Part shown: positions 22,826-34,635 of the stretch, one piece after another
Numbering within the stretch: the stretch's first letter is position 1
How the letters are laid out: each line of letters opens with the position of its first letter
NCBI RefSeq assembly: GCF_030052815.1
Contig: NC_079501.1
Coordinates: 80,496,979 to 80,560,978, forward strand
Reading direction: 5' to 3'
Length of the DNA stretch: 64,000 nucleotides
Source of the DNA: Hevea brasiliensis
Lineage: Eukaryota > Streptophyta > Magnoliopsida > Malpighiales > Euphorbiaceae
Made by a program: the position numbers and the translations under genes
The notes under the pieces: generated by a model
Seen by the model: the letters and a program-made list of their open reading frames with translations, nothing else
Told to the model about the DNA's origin: nothing
Database searches by the model: none

Positions 22826-25800
22826 GTGTATACCATGCGTCAGAGGGAGGAAGCTGAAACATCAGACATTGTAGCTGGTAATTTTTCTATCCTTGACCAA
22901 GATGTACATGTGTTATTTAATCCTTGCTCCACACATTCGTATGTTAGTGCTAGTGTGATGTGTTCTACTGCTATTCAGTGTGTACCAATGGATTATGATG
23001 TGCTAGTAACTAGTCCATTAGGCCAGGAGGTCAGGGTAAATAAATTATATAGGGATTGTCCTTTGGTGATCCAAGGACACACTTTTCTGTCTGATTTAAT
23101 TGAAATGCCCTTCAGAGATTATGACATTATCTTGAGCATGGATTGGTTAGCCAAGCATCATGCGATGATTGACTATAGACTAAAGACAGTCACTTTTGGT
23201 CTCCCTCAGTATGGTGATGTAGTAATACATGGAGAGGGGCAGTTATTGCCTTCAAACATCATTTCAGCGGCACTGGCCAGAGAAATGATTAGGAAAGGGT
23301 GTGAGGCGTACTTGGCACATGTGATAGACACCCAAGTGGGGAGTCCAGCACTGATGGACATTCCTACTATATGTGACTTTTCGAAAGTATTTCCTTATCA
23401 ATTGCCAAGATTACCCCCAGAAAGAGAAGTGCTGTTTGAAATTGATGTTATGCCTGGTGTGGACCCAATCTCCATAACGCCGTATAGAATGGTACCTGCA
23501 GAACTAAAAGAATTGAAAGTGCAGTTGCAAGAGCTGCTTGATAAGGGCTTTATCCGCCCTAGTGTGTAACCTTGGGGAGCGCCAGTATTGTTTGTTAAGA
23601 AGAAGGATGGCACTCTCCGGTTATGCATTGACTATCGGCAGTTGAATAAGGTGATAAGAAAGAACAGATATCCATTGCCTCGTATTGATGACTTATTTGA
23701 TCAGTTGAGAGGTGCAACTGTGTTCTCCAAAATTGACCTGAGATCAGGTTATTATCAGTTGAGAGTACAAGAGCAGAGTATTCCTAAAACTGCCTTCAAA
23801 ACCCGCTATGGCAATTATGAGTTCTTGGTCATGCCATTCGGCTTAACTAATGCTCCGGCTGCTTTTATGGATCTGATGAACACTATCTTCACACCATACC
23901 TCGACCAGTTTGTTGTGGTATTTATCGATTTTATATTGGTCTATTTGAGGAATGCAGAAGAGCATGATAGACATCTACGGATTGTACTGCAGACTTTGAG
24001 GGAGAAACAGCTATACGCCAAATTGTCGAAATGTGAATTTTGGCGGAAGGAGATATCCTTTTTGGGGCACATAGTATCAGCAGAGGGTATTAAGGTAGAT
24101 CCTAGCAAGATAGAAGCTGTCCTTAATTGGAAGCCACCCAGAAATGTCACAGAGATTCGCAGTTTTTTGGGTTTAGCTGGATACTACCGTTGATTTGTGA
24201 AGGGATTCTCCATGTTGGCATCTCCATTGACCAAGCTGCTTAGAAAAGATGTGAAATTTCAGTGGACGGACAAATGCCAGCAAATTTTTGATTAATTGAA
24301 AAGATGTTTGACTGAGACTCCAGTCCTGACTTTACCTACACCGGGTAAAGAATATACAGTTTACAGCGATGCTTCTGACAATGGGTTAGGTTGTGTGTTG
24401 ATGCAAGATCGGAATGTCATTGCCTATGCATCACGCCAGCTAAAACCGCATGAGAGGAATTATCCGACACATGACTTGGAGCTTGCAGCTATTGTGTTTG
24501 CTCTTAAGATCTAGAGACATTATTTGTATGGGGAGAAGTGCTACATCTACACAGATCATAAGAGTTTGAAGTATTTGGGCACCCAGAAAGAGTTGAATTT
24601 GAGACAGAGAAGATGGTTAGAGTTGATAAAAAGACTATGATTGTCTGATAGACTATCAGCCAGGGAAAGCTAATGTTGTAGCTGACGCCCTAAGTCGCAA
24701 GACTATTGCAAGTCTACGGGTTACTCCTTTGTCTTTGGTACATGAGTTGAGATCATTACATGCCAGTTTAGAGATTAATGATGAGGAGCAGATAGCAATT
24801 GCATGGCATGCACAGCCAGTGTTGATTGATCAGATCAGAATGGCTACTCAGAATGATGAAAGGTATCGGAAGCTGTTGGAAGAAGTCAGACAGGGCAAGA
24901 AACCAGAGTTTTCAATAAGAGATGATGGTCTACTGCTACACCAGTGTAGAATATGTGTTCCTAATGATGTTGATTTGAGGCAGATCATTTTGAAGGAAGC
25001 ACATGAGTCTCCTTTTGCCATGCACCTTGGTGGTACAAAAATGTATAGAGGCCTAAAGGAGCATTACTGGTGGATGGGTAGAAGAGAAATGTGGCAGAGT
25101 TTGTATCCAAATGCCTAACTTGTCAGCAAGTAAAGGCAGAGCATCAAGTACCCACTAGGTTATTACATCCACTACCAATACCAGAATGGAAATGGGAAAG
25201 AATAACGATGGATTTTGTAATGGGACTTCCAAAGACACAGAAGAGTCATGATGCAGTATGGGTCATTGTCGACAGACTGACTAAGTATGCTCATTTTTTG
25301 CCAGTCTGAATGGACTACAGTTTAGACAGATTGGCCAGGTTGTACATCGATGAGATTGTGAGGCTTCATGGAGTGCCAGTATCCATTGTATCAGACAGAG
25401 ATCCTAGGTTCACTTCTAGATTCTAGGGTAGTCTTCAGAGAGCCTTAGGAACTAGATTGAACTTCAAGATCGCATTCCACCCACGCATGCATGGCCACCG
25501 AGAGGGTAATTCAGATCTTGGAGGACATGCTACGGGCTTGTGTGATTGAGTTTGAGGGCAGTTGGGATACACACTTGCCTTTGATTGAGTTTGCTTATAA
25601 CAATAGCTACCAATCAAGCATTGGGATGCCTCCATATGAAGCTTTGTATGGCAGAAAATGTAGAACCCCATTGTGTTGGAATGACATGGGTGAAAGAAAA
25701 ATGATTGGACCCGAAATTGTTCAACAGACTGAAGAGAAAATCAGGGTGATCAGAGATCAACTTAAAACTGCATCAGACCGTAAGAAGTCCTATATTGATT

Positions 25801-26261
25801 TGAAAAGAAGGGATATTGAGTATGTAGTGGGTGAGAAAGTTTTCCTCAAGGTTTCTCCTTGGAAGAGGATTATGAGATTCGATAGAATGGGGAAACTAAG
25901 TCCTCGTTTCATTGGGCCATATGAGGTTCTGGAAAGAGTGGGTCCCTTGGCATATCGGTTGGCACTACCTCCAGAGTTGGAGAAGATACATAATGTCTTC
26001 CATGTGTCCATGTTGAGGAGGTATCGATCAGACCCATCTCATGTTTCACCTCATAAGCCAGAATCTTCCTCATATGTGAGGTCTGGATTTACTTCAATTT
26101 CTTCTAAACCCATAAAGATTCTGGCTTATGAGGTGAAACAGCTACGGAACAAGCAGATACCATTGGTAAAAGTGTTGTGGAACCATCATTCAGGCCAGGA
26201 GGCTACTTGGGAACGAAAGGAGGGCATGAGGAGACAGCACCCACAATTGTTCAGAGATTGA
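22826..26261 (+). pseudogene. pol: Gypsy pol with chromodomain, D internal 1
   Basis: Order protease, RT, RNase H, integrase, chromodomain, diagnostic of Ty3/gypsy. Protease: LFNPCSTHS, where DPGS is expected, so catalytic Asp and Gly are both changed. RT (23588-24193): [26 protein letters not shown], and FIDF at 23931-23942 where F/YIDD is expected. RNase [16 protein letters not shown] and [13 protein letters not shown]. Integrase: CLTCQQ and MDFVMGLPKT, with its first Asp intact. Chromodomain at about 26110-26250: LRNKQIPLVKVLW and ATWERKE. Stops at 23567, 24191, 24293 and 25307, shared with D2, plus a TAG near 24513. An extra A near 24633 and a shared frameshift near 25490 shift the frame. 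Ends at 26261. Confidence 0.9.
26043..26139 (+). repeat. Fold-back (templated inversion) scar in D internal 1 pol
   Basis: A perfect 23-bp inverted repeat has arms at 26043-26065 and 26117-26139. The left arm and following segment (to about 26104) equal the reverse complement of the sequence D2 has at 34396-34463, minus a dozen bases. D2 has plain sense sequence here. The frame stays open through the scar, so residues after SDPSH are replaced by antisense-coded ones before the chromodomain. Confidence 0.9.
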
Positions 26262-26294
26262 TACCAGGTAAAATTTCGAGACGAAATTTATTTT

Positions 26295-26306
26295 AAGAGG
26301 GGGAGA
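26295..26306 (+). other. Polypurine tract, D internal 1
   Basis: AAGAGGGGGAGA, two bases before LTR 2 (ATT then TGTAACACCCC overlaps the first T). Second-strand priming site in the family. Confidence 0.9.
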
Positions 26307-26308
26307 AT

Positions 26309-29300
26309 TGTAACACCCCTATTTGAATAGCCTGGTATATTTCACTGTTCCGGTGACTGGTGTTGGTCCGAACAATTAAGGGGATTAGAACCACTTTTAA
26401 GACAACTAGAGAAGCCATAAATACAAATAATTAGTAATTGCAATTAGTTACGTATAAATAAGAAAAACAGAACATAAGAAGTTAAACGAGCCGAGAGTCA
26501 TAGCGATGGGTGACCGTCTTTGAATGATCATAAGCCATTTTAAACTCAAATTTGAATCAGAATGTGACGTCATGGTCCTTAGGACCCTTATGAACACAGT
26601 GGAAAAGAGAAAATCATGAAAAAGAACTGTTAAGTCAGTCAAATAATTAGGTCAGGGTGCCGGAAGAAATATTGAATTATTTGCAAATCGGGATGAACCA
26701 GCGAGGGGCATTTGGTCAATTGACCCCGAGAGCTGACTCCTGACCTAACTGTCAAATAAAATAGGAGAAAAGAAAATTTCGGAGTCGGGAATTAAATTAA
26801 AAAACTAATAGAAAAAAATAAATAAAAAAAAAGAAAAAGTGTAGGGAGATGACATCATGCATGACATCATGCATGATGTCATAAAAGTAATAATTAATAA
26901 ATTAAATTAAATGGGATTTTGGGGTCTTCCATAAGACAAAATAAATAAAGAAAGGAAAAGAAAAAAAAAATAAATTTTATTATCTTCTTCCCTAGTTGCC
27001 GCCTCTCTCTCCCAAGCTCTCTCTCAAACTTTTCCTCCGTGAAAGCTTATTTTTAAGCTTCCTAAATATTAATTCCACCATAAATCCTTTGATTTTCTTA
27101 AAGAAAAATTATAAACAAATCTTGGAAGGAAGATTAGAAGGAGAAGAATTGAAGAAAATTGAGAGGAAATGAAGATCAAAGACTTCATTTAAGGTTACTA
27201 ATGTAAACTTCAAATTTTTAGTTTAATTAGTGTATGTATGGCATCAAGAACTTGTAAATAAACTTAAAATAAAAAAAAAATATGTGGGGAGGACCAAACT
27301 AAAATTTCAGCCAGCTTGAAGGGGAGTATGATTTGCATGGTTTGATGGATTTGAATGAGTATATAAACCCCAATTAGTTTAGTGATTATAGTTAAAAGCA
27401 TTAAATGTGGTTAAATACAATAATTTAGTAAGTTAGGGTTTTGGGACATAGGGTTTATGAACCAAAAATGTGAGAAATGAGTAAATAGTGTCTTTGACCT
27501 ATTGTGAAGTGCAAAATGGTCATTTGTGACCAAATGAGTTGTGTTGGAATGGTTGGAATTAAAGCTAAATTCGGAGGGAGTGTGGTCATGCTGCTAGTCA
27601 ACTTTGAAGGACCAAAAATGAAAATTTACAAGTCCAATTGGTATGGAACCAATTGAGGATGAAAATAGACACTAAATGACACAATTTTCATTTAGGAAGC
27701 ATGCCCAAAAAGTGACCAAAACCTAATGAACAAATTGACTCAATTCGGAAAATCTCAGTCTGTCCCTGTACAAACTGACCAAATGAATAGTGTTTGTTCA
27801 TTTAGTCATAATTCGAGCTAGGCAGACCCAAATGACCTGCAATTTTACCAGTGGTTAGGTGAGATATAGACCTAAAACTTTCATGAAGAACACAAACCCA
27901 AATTCTGCCAGCAACCAAGTCATTTGGCCACCCCAATTTGGTGACCCAAAACTGCCAGCACCAAAATTGCCCAGAAAATCAGGGTTGTGTCCAATCCGGC
28001 AGCCATGGTTCAAATGGCTATAACTTGAGCTACAAAACTCCAATTGGAGTGATTCAAAAAGGAGAATAAACTTAAGACAATAAGGAACATTTTCTGTGAA
28101 GGAAGTTTTGCCAAATTCTAACCGTAGAATGACCAATGGAATAGTGCAACTAGGGATACCAAAACTAAAAATTTGACAATTTTGTCTAAAGGACTTAAAC
28201 TTTGAGAAAATGACCAAAACCAACAAATTTAATGACCAAAATGTGGTATGTGGGTGAAGTTGGAGTTCCCATACCTATTAAGCCTTAGAAAGTCAACAAT
28301 TTGACTTGAATAGTATAGTGAATAGTAACCCAAAACACAAAAACTTCGAGAACGTCGAATTTAGCACGTTAGAGCTAGATAAAAGTGAAGTTAAATTTAT
28401 TTTTGGATTTATGCTAAGTTATGGTACTGAAACACTATGAAACTGTGTGTTTCAGCTGAAAAAAACTTGGAAACTTGGAGAGACTGAGTCAAGGCCTAGA
28501 GGCGACTCACGTCAGGTCTGTGCACAGTAATTTTTTTTTAAATATATGATTCTTGAAATTTTGATTTTTTTTTGAGTTAATTATGAACTGTGTTGCCATT
28601 TATGATTGTTAATATAACTTTAGAAATTGATCAGATTTCTCACAAATTATTTGAATAAATTGTTTTGAATTGATTTTGTGTTCACACTTAGCCTGACAGT
28701 ATTACATTATTCCTCCTCCATTTATGGGGTTGAGATCGTTTATTTTCCTCCCTCTCTGGCTTACCAATTGAGGTCGAGATCGGATGAGTACTCATTAGCT
28801 AGCTAGCCACCTCCCTCATTGATTTCGATTAATGGGGTTGTAGATTGCTTTGTCATGGTGTACAACACGGCATTGATCGAAAATTTTGTGTCATGGCTTA
28901 AGTTGTGTATGATTTTGGCAACACTGTGTTTATTAAATTATTTGACTAAATTGTGTTATTCTGAGTTTTGATAATTGTTAAATGTGATTGAGAAATATTT
29001 AAATTGTGTTTTGGTAATGAATGATTTATGTATCGTATTTTAAATTTTTATTGTGCACCACTGAGTATTTTTTTACTCAGCGATAGCTTATTTTGCTGTC
29101 GCAGATAAGAGTAAGGAGAAAGCAGCAGAGTGAGCTACTATTGAATTGAGGACTACGCCGGTCTTTTTGTATGGGTATTATTTTATACCCTTATAGTTTA
29201 TTTTGATGTAAATATAGAAATGTTGTATGTATCAATGTAAAGTTGAGCAGTTGTAAAAAAAATATAATATTATTATTTTTGGATTTCCTTCTGTAAATTA

Positions 29301-29755
29301 ATATTTGTACTTGTGAATTTCATACTTTATGCCTTATGAATGAAGTTATTAAATATTTTGAGACGATAAATTTTGATTTGGATTGTGGAATTATTTTAAA
29401 GTTAATTGAATTGAATTGATTTGAGATTTATTGGAGGTTGGGAGTTGAGAAAATTATTGGAAGTGTTTCTTTTAGGTATTTGAAGAACTGTTTTCTCCAA
29501 ATACAAACAGATATCTATCAAAATTTTTATAAAATTTACGGCAAAATTAAAATTGACAAAAATTTTTACTAGTATTTAAACTTTGAATAAATGGTTTTTA
29601 ATTCCTCCCAAAATGCTCACCACTTCCAGAATGTAAGAAAATTGTTTTAAAATCCCTTGTAGTGTACTTAATGAATTATCGGTAGGTAAAGTTCGGTAGT
29701 TCATTAGGTATTCTACGGGATCATGTCATGCCTTACAGAGGGCTGAGGTGTGACA
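26309..29755 (+). repeat. D LTR 2 (shared middle LTR, 3447 bp)
   Basis: TG...CA ends as in LTR 1, single copy of the 201-bp segment. It is the 3' LTR of internal 1 and the 5' LTR of internal 2: polypurine tract on the left, primer site on the right, no target duplication. The palindrome is at 26861-26882. A ~17-base loss near 27594 removes GGCAGCATGACCAA, present in LTR 1 and LTR 3. Confidence 0.95.
26861..26882. promoter_or_regulatory. TGACATCA palindrome in D LTR 2
   Basis: Same perfect 22-bp palindrome and upstream half-site (26849-26860) as in LTR 1. Confidence 0.6.
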
Positions 29756-29763
29756 TGTTTTAG

Positions 29764-29775
29764 TGGTATCAGAGC
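29764..29775 (+). other. Primer binding site, D internal 2
   Basis: TGGTATCAGAGC, exact, 8 bases after LTR 2. Confidence 0.95.
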
Positions 29776-29944
29776 ATGGTTTTTCAATAAATTTTGACTA
29801 TGTATATGAATATTTCTTTGATAAGTACAACTGCTCAAGTGTCTTTAATTGATACATATGACGTATTTACATAATGAGTATGCACTAATGGAGGTCAACC
29901 TCCTTGTGTTTGATCTCAGGAAGTAGAAATTTTGGGAAAACAGA

Positions 29945-31164
29945 ATGGAAGAGGGAGATCATTCTATAGAATAATCTGTTGAGGCTGAGGTTCAAGGGGA
30001 AGCCCAAGCACTCCAGAACGTGAGTGGGTCAGCCACTCCAGCTCCTACTCGGCACCATGATTCCACCTTTCGATTTTATAGCAGATGGCTGCGTTTTTCC
30101 AGCAAATGGCGGGAAATGTGCCACCCCAAGCTCAGATGCAAGCACCTGTAGCACTACCACAGCCCTCAGCTCGGCAATATAAAAAATTGATGAAATTTGG
30201 GGCCACCGAGTTTAAAGGCACTGTGGATCCACTGGAAGCAAAACAGTGGTTGGAAAGAATGGAATGGGTTTTTAGAAAGCTGCAGTGTACTGAAGAATTA
30301 AAATTTGAGTATTCAGTATCTCTTTTCCAAGGGGATGCATATGAATGGTGGAAGACCATCCCCCACAGCCTGGTTGAGCCACCTATGCTGACATGGACAG
30401 ACTTCCTGAGGGAATTCAGGCAGAAATGGGTTCCTGATGCGTATGTGGATATGAAGTTACAAGAATTCCTGAGTTTGAAACAAGGGGACAAAACCATAGC
30501 AGAATATGAGAGAGACTTTTCAAGGCTAAGCCACTATGCTGGAAGCTTAGTCTCCACCCCCAGAGATAGATGTAAGAGGTTTGAGTCCGGGTTAAGGCCG
30601 AATCTGAGGATACAAGTCGTGGGTTTCCGACATCAGAATTTCGCTGAGTTGATCTCACAGGCCCTGGAACTGGAAAGGATAGAATCAGAAGAGGCAGTGA
30701 AGAAGGGTACACAAGAGAAAGAGAAGACTGAAAAGACAACGGGACAAGCATCTGAGAGTGGTTCTGGAAAGAGGAAACAGTTTGGGGGATCCAGCTCCCG
30801 TAGATCGGGCAGAGACAGATTTTCTGGCCAAAGACCACCCCGGTCTGGTCAGCAGACCCAGCAAGCACCCCGAGGAGCTCTATCACTATGACAGTGTGAA
30901 ACTTATGGCAGAACTCACAGTGGGGTTTGTTTTAAGGCCACCAGTGCATGTTTTAACTATGGAGGGAGCGGACATTTCACTAAGGATTGCACCAGTCCGC
31001 GCCGATCTGGACCTTCTGCTACATTTGAAGGATTAGCCTAAATCTCTGTACCTAGAGGGTCACAGTCAGCTGCTAGAGGTAGAGGTAGAGGTAGGGGTCC
31101 TGGTAACACTCCTGGAAGTCAAAGCACTGTTAACCAGCTAGTATCTAGTGGCGCATCAATCAGA
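29945..31164 (+). pseudogene. gag: Gypsy gag, D internal 2
   Basis: The ATG at 29945 matches the D1 start but the frame hits TAA within ten codons, and an indel region near 30050-30085 shifts frame. From 30085 the gag core is open to 30891 (268 codons), the longest gag piece here: ATEFKGTVDPLEAKQWLERME, FEYSVSLFQGDAYEWW, FRQKWVPDAYVDMK, FSRLSHYAG. A TGA at 30889-30891 separates it from a zinc-knuckle-like CFNYGGSGHFTKDC (30943-30984) in the same frame; its second Cys is Tyr. A TAA follows near 31039, then an Arg-Gly tract leads into protease. In this lineage gag and pol are one frame, as here. Confidence 0.9.
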
Positions 31165-34100
31165 GTGTATACCATGCGTCAGAGGGAGGAAGCTGAAACA
31201 TTAAATGTTATAGCCGGTAATTTTTCCATCCTTGACCAAGATGTACATGTGTTATTTGATCCTGGCTCCACACATTCGTATGTTAGTGCTAGTGTGATGT
31301 GTTCTACTACTATTCAGTGTGTACCAATGGATTATGATGTGCTAGTAACTAGTCCATTAGGCCAGGAGGTCAGGGTAAATAAATTATATAGGGATTGTCC
31401 TTTGGTGATCCAAGGACACACTTTTCTGTCTGATTTAATTGAAATGCCCTTCAGAGATTATGACATTATCTTGGGCATGGATTGGTTAGCCAGGCATCAT
31501 GCGATGATTGACTGTAGACTGAAGACAGTCACTTTTGGTCTCCCTCAGTATGGTGATGTAGTAATACATGGAGAGAGGCAGTTATTGCCTTCAAACATCA
31601 TTTCAGCTGCACTGGCCAGAAAAATGATTAGGAAAGGGTGTGAGGCATACTTGGCACATGTGATAGACACCCAAGTGGGGAGTCCAGCACCGAGGGACAT
31701 TCCTACTGTATATGACTTTCTGGATGTGTTTCCTGATGAATTGCCAGGATTACCCCCAGAAAGAGAAGTGCAGTTTGAAATTGATGTTATGCCTTGTGTG
31801 GACCCAATCTCCATAATGCCGTATAGAATGGCACCTGCAGAACTAAAAGATTTGAAAGTGCAGTTGCAAGAGCTACTTGATAAGGGCTTTATCCGCCCTA
31901 GTGTGTAACCTTGGGGAGCGCCAGTATTGTTTGTTAAGAAGAAGGATGGCACTCTCCGATTATGCATTGACTATCGACAGTTGATAAAGGTGACAATAAA
32001 GAACAGATATCCATTGCCCCGTATTGATGACTTATTTGATCAGTTGAGAGGTGCAACTGTGTTCTTCAAAATTGACCTGAGATCAGGTTATTATCAGTTG
32101 AGAGTACAAGAGCAGAGTATTCCTAAAACTGCCTTCAAAACCCGCTATGGCCATTATGAGTTCTTGGTCATGCCATTCGAGTTAACTAATGCTCCGGCTG
32201 CTTTTATGGATCTGATGAACACTACCTTCAGACCATACCTCGATTAGTTTGTTGTGGTATTTATCGATGATATATTGGTCTATTCGAGGAATGCAGAAGA
32301 GCATGATAGACATCTGCGGATTGTACTGCAGACTTTGAGGGAGAAACAGCTATATGCCAAATTGTCGAAATGTGAATTTTGGCTGAAGGAGATATCCTTT
32401 TTGGTGCACATAGTATCAGCAGAGGGTATTAAGGTAGATCCTAGCAAGATAGAAGCTGTCCTTAATTGGAAGCCACCCAGAAATGTCACAGAGATTCGCA
32501 GTTTTTTGGGTTTAGCTGGATACTACCATTGATTTGTAAAGGGATTCTCCATGTTGGCATCTCCATTGACCAAGCTGCTTAGAAAAGATGTGAAATTTCA
32601 GTGGACGGACAAATGCCGGCAAAGTTTTGATTAATTGAAAATATGTTTGACTAAGACTCCAGTCCTGACTTTACCTACACCGGGTAAAGAATATACAGTT
32701 TACAGCTATGCTTCTCACAATGGGTTAGGTTGTGTGCTGATGCAAGATCGGAATGTCATTGCCTATGCATCACGCCAGCTAAAACTGCATGAGAGGAATT
32801 ATCCGACACATGACTTAGAGCTTGCAGCTATTGTGTTTGCTCTTAAGATCTGGAGACATTATTTATATGGGGAGAAGTGCTACATCTACACAGATCATAA
32901 GAGTTTGAAGTATTTGGGCACCCAGAAAGAGTTGAATTTGAGACAAAGAAGATGGTTAGAGTTGATAAAAGACTATGATTGTCTGATAGACTATCAGCCA
33001 GGGAAAGCTAATGTTGTAGCTGACGCCCTAAGTCGCAAGACTATGGCAAGTCTACGGGTTACTCCTTTGTCTTTGGTACATGAGTTGAGATCATTACATG
33101 CCAGTTTAGAGATTAATGATGAGGTGCAGATAGCAGTTGCATGGCATGCACAGCCAGTGTTGATTGATCAGATCAGAATGGTTGCTCAGAATGATGAAAG
33201 GTATCAAAAGCTATTGGAAGAAGTCAGACAGGGCAAGAAACCAGAGTTTTCAATCAGAGATGATGGTCTACTGCTACACTAGGGTAGAATATGTGTTCCT
33301 AATGATGTTGATTTGAGGCAGATTATTTTGAAGGAAGCACATGAGTCACCTTTTGCCATGCACCCAGATGGTACAAAAATATATAGAGGGCTAAAGGAGC
33401 ATTACTGGTGGATGGGTATGAAGAGAAATGTGGCAGAGTTTGTATCTAAATGCCTAACTTGTCAGCAAGCAAAGGCAGAGCATCATGTACCCATTGGGTT
33501 ATTACATCCACTACCAATACCAGAATGGAAATGGGAAAGAATAATGATGAATTTTGTAATGGGACTTCCAAAGACACAGAAGAGTCATGATGCAGTATGG
33601 GTCATTGTCGACAGACTGACTAAGTCTGCTCATTTTCTGCCAGTCTGAATGGACTACAGTTTGGACAGATTGGCCAAGTTGTACATCGATGAAATTGTGA
33701 GGCTTCATGGAGTGCCAGTATCCATTGTATCAGACAGAGATCCTAGGTTCACTTCTAGATTCTGGGATAGTCTTCAGAGAGCCCTAGGAACTAGATTGAA
33801 CTTTAGTACTGCATTCCACCCACGCATGCATGGCCACCGAGAGGGTAATTCAGATCTTGGAGGACGTGCTACGGGCTTGTGTGATTGAGTTTGAGGGCAG
33901 CTGGGATACACACTTGCCTTTGATTGAGTTTGCTTATAACAACAGCTACCAATCAAGCATTGGGATGCCTCCATATGAAGCTTTGTATGGCAGAAAATGT
34001 AGAACCTCATTGTGTTGGGATGACGTGGGTGAAAGAAAAATGATTGGACCCGAAATTGTTCAACAGATTGAAGAGAAAATCAGGGTGATCAGAGATTGAC

Positions 34101-34594
34101 TTAAAACTACATCAGACCATCAGAAGTCCTATATTGATTTGAAAAGAAGGGATATTGAGTATGCAGTGAGTGAGAAAGTTTTCCTCAAGGTTTCTCCTTG
34201 GAAGAGGATTATGAGATTCAGCAGAAAGGGGAAACTAAGTCCTCATTTCATTGGGCCATATGAGGTTCTGGAAAGAGTGGGTCCCTTGGCATATCGGTTG
34301 GCACTACCTCCAGAGTTGGAGAAGATACATAATTTCTTCCATGTGTCCATGTTGAGGAGGTATCGATCAGACCCATCTCATATACTACCAGTAGAAGAAA
34401 TTGAAGTAAATCCAAACCTCACATATGAGGAAGAACCCATAAAGATTCTGGCTTATGAGATGAAGCAGCTACGGAACAAGCAGATACCATTGGTAAAAGT
34501 GTTGTGGAACCATCATTCGGGCCAGGAGGCTACTTGGGAACGAGAGGAGGACATGAGGAGACAGCACCCATAGCTGTTCAGAGATTGATACCAG
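31165..34594 (+). pseudogene. pol: Gypsy pol with chromodomain, D internal 2
   Basis: Same layout as D1. Protease keeps LFDPGSTHSYVSA, with its active-site Asp. RT keeps FIDD at 32260-32271, but a TAG at 32245-32247 lies just before it. RNase [16 protein letters not shown], where the first catalytic Asp (YSDAS) is Tyr. Integrase: HYWWMG, CLTCQQAKAEH, then MNFVMGLPKT, where the first catalytic Asp is Asn. Stops at 31906, 32530, 32632 and 33646 and the frameshift before 33830 are shared with D1; TAG near 33282 and TGA near 34097 are its own. The chromodomain (about 34432-34570) has LRNKQIPLVKVLW and ends early at TAG 34571-34573; the homologous ending FRD* is at about 34587. Confidence 0.9.
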
Positions 34595-34621
34595 GTAAAA
34601 TTTTGAGACGAAATTTATTTT

Positions 34622-34633
34622 AAGGGGGGCAGA
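34622..34633 (+). other. Polypurine tract, D internal 2
   Basis: AAGGGGGGCAGA, the D1 tract interrupted by one C, just before LTR 3. Confidence 0.85.
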
Positions 34634-34635
34634 AT

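Noticed and set aside
26309..29755. LTR 2 as a separate solo-LTR insertion or as ends of two independent insertions
   Set aside because: Its flanks are polypurine tract and primer site, with no target duplication; only the outer ends of the array have TGGAA.
30416..30886. 156-codon minus-strand frame, matched at 22078-22530, plus 121-codon frames at 30132-30497 and 21794-22159
   Set aside because: These are antisense shadows of the conserved gag core; the sense frame has clear gag motifs.
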